Shown: positions 16,944 to 21,430 of the stretch, piece by piece | How positions within the stretch are numbered: position 1 is the stretch's first letter | How the letters are laid out: each line of letters opens with the position of its first letter | Virus record (IMG/VR): IMGVR_UViG_3300048044_000033 | Location: 1 to 27,237 of that record | Source: a virus | Length of the DNA stretch: 27,237 nt | Reading direction: 5' to 3' (one strand) | The notes under the pieces: model-generated | Seen by the model: the letters and a program-made list of their open reading frames with translations, nothing else | What the model was told of the DNA's origin: nothing | Database searches by the model: none | Made by a program: the position numbers and the translations under genes

Positions 16944-16977
16944 TTAGTAAATATTTTACTTTACATTATCTGAGTGC
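16944..16977. promoter_or_regulatory. Operator-like palindrome, copy 3, with ACATTAT/TGAGTGC elements
   Basis: TTAGTAAA-TAT-TTTACTTT (16944-16962) contains the exact reverse complement of the 15-base core of the copy at 3748. It is followed by ACATTAT and TGAGTGC (16971-16977), both also found upstream of the portal gene. The site lies between divergent units, so it could control the small minus-strand gene, the plus-strand RNA-repair module, or both. Confidence 0.5.
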
Positions 16978-17053
16978 GACGAAGTTGTCATTAAAATAAT
17001 TTCTGTAGTTGTGGGAAATCTTAGGCTTGCTTATCTTTTGATAACTTGACTTT

Positions 17054-17143
17054 GCATCCTTAGCTCAAAAGTAGAGCGCATCTGGGCCGTTTATTCCAAT
17101 TTTTGGTTTAGGTGAGGATGATGGTGCAAGTCCATCAGGATGC
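17054..17143 (+). ncRNA. tRNA-like cloverleaf with a 10-bp extended anticodon arm
   Basis: A full cloverleaf can be drawn. The acceptor is GCATCCT (17054) with AGGATGC (17137-17143), 7 perfect pairs. TA then leads into a D arm GCTC-AAAAGTA-GAGC, with one linker base. The third arm is CATCTGGGCC (17079) with GGTTTAGGTG (17105-17114): 10 pairs including G-U, closed by a 16-base loop. A 5-base variable region precedes the T arm GATGG-TGCAAGT-CCATC. The D loop lacks the usual GG, no CCA is encoded, and no 7-base anticodon loop with U33 can be formed, so a decoding tRNA is unlikely as written. Removing 19 bases from the third arm would give normal tRNA size. It sits 75 bases upstream of an RNA-repair operon. 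It could be a decoy, a leader regulator, an intron-bearing tRNA or a decayed tRNA. Confidence 0.65.
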
Positions 17144-17172
17144 TTTAGGGGAAGTGAACCAAAACAGCTTTT

Positions 17173-17188
17173 GCAAGTAGTTACTTGC
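17173..17188. promoter_or_regulatory. Palindrome/hairpin before the RNA-repair operon
   Basis: GCAAGTA-GT-TACTTGC lies between the cloverleaf and the first start codon. Its CAAGTA/TACTTG arms resemble the inner arms of the 19-bp palindromes but with a shorter centre. It could be an operator half-relative or an mRNA hairpin 25 bases upstream of the ribosome site. Confidence 0.45.
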
Positions 17189-17218
17189 CCCCTTGTTCTA
17201 TTCCCTTGAAGGAATCTT

Positions 17219-17866
17219 ATGATTGTTGACTGTATATCTGACTTACACGGCTACTATCCAAAACTTGAAGGTGGGGATCTTCTGATTGTGGCAGGGGATT
17301 TGACGGCTAGAGATCATGAATATGAATACAGAGAAGTTTACGAGTGGTTTTGGATGCAAAATTATGCAGGAATAGTCTTCATTGGTGGAAATCACGATAA
17401 TAATATCGGGACAATAACTAAACAAGGACCTCAAAGCATTCAATATTTATGCGATTCAGGTACAGAATTCCTAGGACTGAAGATCTGGGGATCACCTTGG
17501 ACTAAGACATTCAAAGGCATGAATCCGCATTGTAAAGCCTTCACTATGGAAGATGATTGCCAGATAGGAGAGAAATTCAAACTCATTCCAGACGATACAG
17601 ATATATTGATTACACACTCTCCCCCTTTGGGCATATTAGATGTTGTACAACGTTGGCCAGACATGAAAATGGAAAACTGCGGAAGTGGACATTTGCGTAC
17701 TCATGTAGAAAGAATAAAACCTAAATTGCACGTATTTGGTCATATTCATGAAGGTTATGGCAAACTTCTCCTTAAACACCAAGGTCCCAATACATGGTGT
17801 GTGAATGCTAGCCATGTCAATGAGGTTTACGATCCCATAAATAAGCCTATAAGGATAATCTTATGA
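17219..17866 (+). CDS. Metallophosphoesterase (calcineurin-like)
   Basis: 215 residues; GAAGGAATCTT precedes the ATG. The five metal-binding blocks of the calcineurin-like fold are present in order: SDLHG (7-11), GDLT (26-29), GGNHD (56-60), THSPP (132-136) and GHIHEG (174-179). They would hold two metal ions for phosphomonoester or phosphodiester hydrolysis; no signal peptide is present, so it acts in the cytoplasm. Its stop overlaps the RNA ligase start by four bases. The phosphatase of bacterial Pnkp/Hen1 repair systems is from the same superfamily and removes 2',3'-cyclic or 2'-phosphate ends, so a role in preparing broken RNA 3' ends is a reasonable inference. A nucleotide phosphodiesterase is the alternative. 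Confidence 0.88.
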   Translation: MIVDCISDLHGYYPKLEGGDLLIVAGDLTARDHEYEYREVYEWFWMQNYAGIVFIGGNHDNNIGTITKQGPQSIQYLCDSGTEFLGLKIWGSPWTKTFKGMNPHCKAFTMEDDCQIGEKFKLIPDDTDILITHSPPLGILDVVQRWPDMKMENCGSGHLRTHVERIKPKLHVFGHIHEGYGKLLLKHQGPNTWCVNASHVNEVYDPINKPIRIIL

Positions 17867-18831
17867 ATGAAGGTCTAGCTTACATAGGAAAAATCATATC
17901 TCTTGAAGATGTTCCAGATTCTGATTTTATCTCATGCGCTACGGTGGTTTGTGGAAAAGGTGGTAAGTGGAGGGGAGTAGTTAAACGCGGAACTCTTTAT
18001 GTTGGTGGTCGATGTAGGATTTATCTTCCAGACAGTCTTTTAGTTCCTTCTGAAGAATTTCTGTTCATGGATAAGCATAGGTATCGCGTGCGCATGTGTA
18101 AGTTTCGTGATTGCCCTTCCGAAGTACTCATAATGCCCATGAAGATAGAATACATTTCTTGCCCTGTAGGGGAAGATATTACTTCGTTAGAGGGTGTAAA
18201 AAAGTACTTCAAACAAATACCTTTAGATATGCAAGGTGAGATTTATGGAGAATTTCCTCAATTCATACCTAAAACGGATGAACCGAATTATCAGACTGTG
18301 CCTGATGTTGTTGAAAGTCTGGTTGGCAAGCCTTATTACATCAGTCAGAAGATGGATGGCACGTCATCTACAGCATATAGATACAAGGGTCATTTTGGGG
18401 TGTGTTCGCGCAATTGGGAACTGAAACGTGATGAAAATAATGCATTATGGAAGATAGCTATAGATCATGATTTAGAGAATAAATTGCCCGAAGGTTATGC
18501 TATCCAATGGGAAACCTGTGGTCCTAAAATTCAAAGTAACATGGCTGGATTGAAGGAAATTGAAGGATTTGCGTTCAATATTTATGATATAGAGAAACAA
18601 GAAAGGCTGTATTTTAGTGATTTTAACGATTTCACAGATAAACTTATGTTTCCTATATGTAGGATTTCAGGCATGGGAGAGGCGTTTAATGAAGAAATGA
18701 TGCATATGCATGCCGAGAGACTTACATATGATAATGGACAACCTCATGAGGGTGTAGTTGTGCGCAGTCAAGATCTTATCAATGGACAACACATAAGTTT
18801 CAAGTGCATAAACCTTAACTACGAGAATTGA
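17863..18831 (+). CDS. ATP-dependent RNA ligase, DRB0094/Rnl5 type
   Basis: 322 residues; AAGGATAATCTT precedes the ATG. Nucleotidyltransferase motifs are complete: I KMDGTS (163-168, adenylated Lys163), an SRN block at 182-184, III QWETCGPKIQSN (215-226), IIIa FAFNIYDI (236-243), IV EGVVVRS (296-302) and V SFKCIN (312-317). About 150 residues precede motif I and look like an OB-type beta domain (ATVVCGKGGKWRGVVKRG, YRVRMCKFRD). That N-terminal OB plan and the length match the Deinococcus DraRnl (Rnl5) family, which seals 3'-OH/5'-phosphate nicks in RNA. It is coupled to the metallophosphoesterase upstream. A DNA ligase is unlikely because no C-terminal OB domain follows motif V. Confidence 0.88.
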   Translation: MNEGLAYIGKIISLEDVPDSDFISCATVVCGKGGKWRGVVKRGTLYVGGRCRIYLPDSLLVPSEEFLFMDKHRYRVRMCKFRDCPSEVLIMPMKIEYISCPVGEDITSLEGVKKYFKQIPLDMQGEIYGEFPQFIPKTDEPNYQTVPDVVESLVGKPYYISQKMDGTSSTAYRYKGHFGVCSRNWELKRDENNALWKIAIDHDLENKLPEGYAIQWETCGPKIQSNMAGLKEIEGFAFNIYDIEKQERLYFSDFNDFTDKLMFPICRISGMGEAFNEEMMHMHAERLTYDNGQPHEGVVVRSQDLINGQHISFKCINLNYEN

Positions 18832-18832
18832 T

Positions 18833-19051
18833 ATGCCATGTAGATGTTGTGGAGCAGAAGGGCCAGCAAAGGGATTTAAAACAAATGAATCACAAGATCC
18901 TGCGGATGTGCTAATAAATCATCATTTGGCTTTATCTGCGTATCTTGTAAAAAAACAATATCAAGAACCTCTATACGATCAAGAAGCATGGTTTAAAGAA
19001 TGGGAAAAAGCATTTTCACATCATTTGAGAGGTTGCGATGAGAGGTCTTGA
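18833..19051 (+). CDS. Small protein with N-terminal CxxC, unknown
   Basis: 72 residues starting one base after the ligase stop; ribosome site weak (GAGAATTGAT), so probably coupled. MPCRCCGAEGPAKG at the start gives a Cys-rich turn, and the body is helical and aromatic (YDQEAWFKEWEKAFSHHLRG). One more Cys at residue 68 could complete a metal site. Function unknown; membership in the RNA-repair operon is the only clue. Confidence 0.6.
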   Translation: MPCRCCGAEGPAKGFKTNESQDPADVLINHHLALSAYLVKKQYQEPLYDQEAWFKEWEKAFSHHLRGCDERS

Positions 19052-19364
19052 ATGGTTCAAAACATCAGATAAACTTCCACCGTATGATCTTAAAGTACTT
19101 GGATGGATTGCCTGTGAAGCATGCCGTAAGAAAGAAAACCATGCTCATCCAGCGGTTTGGCATGAATGGTCGCAATGTGATTTTTATCCTGTCACCCTTA
19201 AAGAATTTAGTTGGGAAAACATGAGTTGGGAAAAATCCGAAACAGGGATATGTTTCAAGCCAAAAGAACCTATAGAGGTTAAGAAAGACAATTGGCGACC
19301 TTATCCAAGTCCATCCTATTGGGCGTATATTAATCCACCTAATTTTGAGCAAGATGATGAATGA
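19038..19364 (+). CDS. Possible divergent DUF551-like protein
   Basis: 108 residues; GAGAGGTTGCG precedes the ATG, and the gene overlaps its neighbour by 14 bases. The frame W..sd.LPP.dl.VLgW near the start and WAYINPP near the end recall the layout of DUF551 proteins (as in the gene at 26641), but the match is loose. Two Cys (CEAC) and several Trp lie between. Its role in the operon is unknown. Confidence 0.5.
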   Translation: MRGLEWFKTSDKLPPYDLKVLGWIACEACRKKENHAHPAVWHEWSQCDFYPVTLKEFSWENMSWEKSETGICFKPKEPIEVKKDNWRPYPSPSYWAYINPPNFEQDDE

Positions 19365-19560
19365 AAATACGGTAAATAACCCCTCACACTATCAAGGAAA
19401 GTCCCTTGAGGTTATAGACGTTATATCAGATTTTAATTTGAATTTCTGTCTAGGCAATGCAGTAAAATATATTCTTCGTGCTGGAAAGAAACAAAACCGT
19501 GATGAAGATCTCAAGAAAGCTTTGTGGTATATTCAAAGGGAGATAGAAAATGGATTTTAA
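19354..19560 (+). CDS. DUF3310 family protein (SaV-like, T7 gp1.7-related)
   Basis: 68 residues from the ATG at 19354; a TTG at 19345 is also possible. The whole body matches DUF3310: NPSHYQGKSLEVIDVI, then DFNLNFCLGNAVKYILRAGK and EDLKKALWYIQREIE. The family occurs in many phages and forms part of T7 gp1.7, a nucleotide kinase; this domain alone has no P loop. It overlaps the previous gene by 11 bases and the next by 11. A nucleotide-metabolism role is family knowledge; the link to RNA repair is positional only. Confidence 0.8.
   Translation: MMNENTVNNPSHYQGKSLEVIDVISDFNLNFCLGNAVKYILRAGKKQNRDEDLKKALWYIQREIENGF
19392..19409 (+). other. Hairpin TCAAGG/CCTTGA with AAAGTC loop, copy 1
   Basis: TCAAGG-AAAGTC-CCTTGA lies in the coding start of the DUF3310 gene. 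A second hairpin at 19683 has the identical loop and a stem that differs by one compensated base pair (C-G here, T-A there), as expected if the RNA structure is kept. Confidence 0.4.
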
Positions 19561-19723
19561 TTTTAGACCTCCAAGTTGTCTTGCTAGAGCACAATGGGCA
19601 CGTAATGAAGAATGTAAGATGCGATCAAAGCATTTAGAAAGGCTTGAAAACAAGGAATATGTTGAGAAAATACTAAAAGATGTTAAGGAAAGTCCCTTAA
19701 GGGAGATAGAAAATGGAATGTAA
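19550..19723 (+). CDS. 57-residue charged protein, unknown
   Basis: ATG at 19550 overlaps the DUF3310 reading frame by 11 bases, with GGGAGATAGAAA as ribosome site. The product is hydrophilic and helical (MDFNFRPPSCLARAQWARNE; LERLENKEYVEKILKDV). It ends REIENGM, echoing the REIENGF end of DUF3310, because both genes close with the same 17-base start-site cassette for the next gene. Not recognised. Confidence 0.55.
   Translation: MDFNFRPPSCLARAQWARNEECKMRSKHLERLENKEYVEKILKDVKESPLREIENGM
19683..19700 (+). other. Hairpin TTAAGG/CCTTAA with AAAGTC loop, copy 2
   Basis: TTAAGG-AAAGTC-CCTTAA directly precedes the ribosome site of the 54-residue gene (GGGAGATAGAAAATGGA). It has the same loop as copy 1 at 19392 and a compensated stem change. 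Placed here it could modulate translation of the next gene. Confidence 0.4.
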
Positions 19724-19877
19724 TTTTTGTGTCGTTCCTGGGTGCTCTGGAGTAGATTGTGAATTAAAAAAAGAGCAAAATGATATTTCAGATGCATTCA
19801 ATAAATATCTTCAGAATCTCCTAAAAGAAATACTTGATGAGTCTCCGATACGTTTGAGACAGACAAGAAATTTTTGA
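19713..19877 (+). CDS. 54-residue Cys-rich protein, unknown
   Basis: ATG at 19713 with GGGAG upstream, overlapping the previous gene by 11 bases. The N-terminus has four Cys in 16 residues (MECNFCVVPGCSGVDC), a plausible small zinc site, followed by an amphipathic helix (ISDAFNKYLQNLLKEILDE) and a basic tail (RLRQTRNF). A nucleic-acid or protein-binding mini-protein is possible; not recognised. Confidence 0.5.
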   Translation: MECNFCVVPGCSGVDCELKKEQNDISDAFNKYLQNLLKEILDESPIRLRQTRNF

Positions 19878-19922
19878 ATGATACATAACAGCTATTATCA
19901 GACGTAGTAAATCAAGGACATC

Positions 19923-20540
19923 ATGATCATTTTTGACTTAGATGGAACTTTAGCTAATTGTGATCATCGCAGACATTTTGTCGATGCATCTTATAGAACT
20001 GATTGCTATTACCATTTTCCTGCTACTCTCTCTCAAAGCGAGGGATGGTTTTACAAGGATCGTATTTTAATGTGCGAACCACCAAAAGCAATAAAATTTA
20101 TCCCTGACTGGAAAGCATTCAACGAGGCGTGCGATAAAGATGAGCCCATCCAACCCGTAATGGATATGTTTTGTCGATTGCTGGCGGAACAGCAACAGGA
20201 TATAGAGGTGTGGTCTGGAAGGTGCCAATCTGTAGAAGATAAGACAGTAAATTGGTTGAGATATCATTTAGATGATTATTTTGGTAGAGATGCTTATATT
20301 AAATGGAAATACAATATAAAGATGCGTCCCATAGGCGATTCAACTCCAGACGATCAACTTAAAGAGCGTTGGTTAAACGAACGATGTTCAGATCTTATTG
20401 AAGCTATAATAAATGATCTTCCTCATGCAGTGAAACATGATGTCGAATTTGTATTTGATGATCGCCCGAAAGTGATCCGCATGTGGAGACGTAGAGGTAT
20501 ATTTGTGTTCAACTGTTGTAAGCATGATAGAGAGTTTTAA
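19923..20540 (+). CDS. HAD phosphatase resembling the T4 Pnkp 3'-phosphatase domain
   Basis: 205 residues; AAGGACATC precedes the ATG. HAD motifs: I DLDGT (5-9, nucleophile D5 and acid D7), II WSGR (97-100, Ser98), III DDQLKERW (143-150, Lys146) and IV DDRPKVIRMWRRRG (179-192). The motif IV string, two Asp then R-x-x-V-x-x-MWRR-x-G, is the pattern of the C-terminal phosphatase domain of T4 polynucleotide kinase/phosphatase, which removes 3'-phosphate and 2',3'-cyclic phosphate from RNA ends. There is no kinase P loop, so this is a stand-alone phosphatase. Residues about 17-75 are an extra cap-like segment. It shares the operon with the RNA ligase, supporting an end-healing role. A nucleotide 5'-phosphatase is the alternative. 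Confidence 0.82.
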   Translation: MIIFDLDGTLANCDHRRHFVDASYRTDCYYHFPATLSQSEGWFYKDRILMCEPPKAIKFIPDWKAFNEACDKDEPIQPVMDMFCRLLAEQQQDIEVWSGRCQSVEDKTVNWLRYHLDDYFGRDAYIKWKYNIKMRPIGDSTPDDQLKERWLNERCSDLIEAIINDLPHAVKHDVEFVFDDRPKVIRMWRRRGIFVFNCCKHDREF

Positions 20541-20541
20541 C

Positions 20542-20709
20542 ATGAAATCGGAAGAAAAATGTGTTTTAGTTCTAGAAGAAATTATAAAATTACTAGAAAA
20601 GCTTTCACCCCAAGAAAGACTGTGGATATTAGAGATTCATGTTCCGCAATATATTTGTTTAACTTGCGGAGATAATATTACTGATTGCCAGCATGATGAG
20701 GAATTTTAA
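20542..20709 (+). CDS. 55-residue protein with paired Cys, unknown
   Basis: I start at the ATG at 20542, one base after the HAD stop, because the upstream in-frame extension lies inside the HAD gene. The N-terminus is an amphipathic helix (CVLVLEEIIKLLEKLSPQER). The C-terminus has CLTCGDNITDCQHDEE, three Cys and a His that may bind zinc. GAGAG upstream is a weak ribosome site. It sits two bases before another small Cys protein. Function unknown. Confidence 0.55.
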   Translation: MKSEEKCVLVLEEIIKLLEKLSPQERLWILEIHVPQYICLTCGDNITDCQHDEEF

Positions 20710-20711
20710 TT

Positions 20712-20969
20712 ATGGATTGCCCAGATTGCGGATATGGTCTTTATTGCAGTGACTGCTGGAATGCAATGCAAGTATGTTTTCCCTCAAAAAATGAAATTTA
20801 CACCGGACTAGGCATAACCATAACTGAAAATGAGTGTGAGTTAAGTGTGGATAAGGAATGGATCAAGAGTTTGCTTATGGAATTTAATTCACATCAATTT
20901 CCTATAACGATTGGAATGGGTAAAATTGATAATTTTCTTGAAAAATCAAAAATATGGAATGAAAAATGA
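20712..20969 (+). CDS. Small protein with N-terminal zinc ribbon, unknown
   Basis: 85 residues; GAGGAATTTTAATT precedes the ATG. MDCPDCGYGLYCSDCW gives two CxxC knuckles eight residues apart, a compact zinc site. The rest is alpha/beta (YTGLGITITENECELSVDKE; FPITIGMGKIDNFLEKS). It is coupled to the next gene by a four-base overlap. Possibly nucleic-acid binding; not recognised. Confidence 0.6.
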   Translation: MDCPDCGYGLYCSDCWNAMQVCFPSKNEIYTGLGITITENECELSVDKEWIKSLLMEFNSHQFPITIGMGKIDNFLEKSKIWNEK

Positions 20970-21217
20970 AAACTTTAGACGAGTGCGCAAAATTTTCGCA
21001 TATTTTAACGATAGAAATATCAAAAATCATAGAAAAAATGACAAAGGAAAGTTTTGAAAGTAAAGAAATTTCAAAACTTGAGTTGTCAGCCCTAATGTAT
21101 GGTGTTTTCTATCCAGTTATAGCATGTGCAGTCGCAGGTGGAATAGGAAAAAAGGAGTTGGGTATGATATGTGAACAAATAATTAAGACATCTTATCCTA
21201 AAGATAGCCAGGAATAA
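20966..21217 (+). CDS. Small helical protein, last gene of the plus-strand module
   Basis: 83 residues; overlaps the previous stop (ATGA) with GGAATGAAAA upstream. Mostly helical (LTIEISKIIEKMTKESFESK) with a central hydrophobic segment (SALMYGVFYPVIACAVAGGI) that is too polar-flanked to be a clear membrane span. Its TAA lies in the loop of a hairpin that may end the transcript. Function unknown. Confidence 0.6.
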   Translation: MKTLDECAKFSHILTIEISKIIEKMTKESFESKEISKLELSALMYGVFYPVIACAVAGGIGKKELGMICEQIIKTSYPKDSQE

Positions 21218-21226
21218 ACCCTGGCT
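21206..21226. terminator. Possible terminator between convergent units
   Basis: AGCCAGG-AATAAAC-CCTGGCT forms a 7-bp stem at the junction where the plus-strand module and the portal unit converge. The T tract is short on the plus side (TTT) and mixed on the minus side (ATCTTT), so termination would be weak but could act both ways. Confidence 0.45.
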
Positions 21227-21254
21227 TTGCGCTAAGGGCTAAAACATGTTAAAA

Positions 21255-21422
21255 CTACGGCAGCACAACATAGCTATCATCAGTCGGCATATTCAAAAAT
21301 CCAAGGCCAACACCAAGAACCACGGAAGTAAATTTAACTACTCCCATTGTTCTTTCGATAATCCCATCATTCTTTTCTATTTTTTCTTTAACTTCCCTGA
21401 CGAATTCCAAGTTATACGTCAA
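21255..21422 (-). CDS. 55-residue single-span membrane peptide behind the portal gene
   Basis: The frame starts at a TTG at 21422, eight bases after the portal stop, and ends at 21255. An in-frame stop directly upstream rules out an ATG start. The product has a charged helix (LEFVREVKEKIEKNDGIIER), then a hydrophobic span (MGVVKFTSVVLGVGLGFLNM) and a short acidic tail. The plan resembles the membrane cassette at 3954-4415. The ribosome site is unclear, so initiation may depend on the portal's termination. Confidence 0.45.
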   Translation of the reverse strand: MTYNLEFVREVKEKIEKNDGIIERTMGVVKFTSVVLGVGLGFLNMPTDDSYVVLP

Positions 21423-21430
21423 GGTATTTT

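Noticed and set aside
16986-17036. Sigma-70 promoter for the RNA-repair operon
   Set aside because: TTGTCA and TTGTGG/TTATCT-type boxes exist, but spacing or sequence is poor; no single promoter is convincing.
17054-17143. Calling the cloverleaf a normal decoding tRNA
   Set aside because: No 7-base anticodon loop with U33 can be formed and the D loop lacks GG; a tRNA-like RNA is the safer label.
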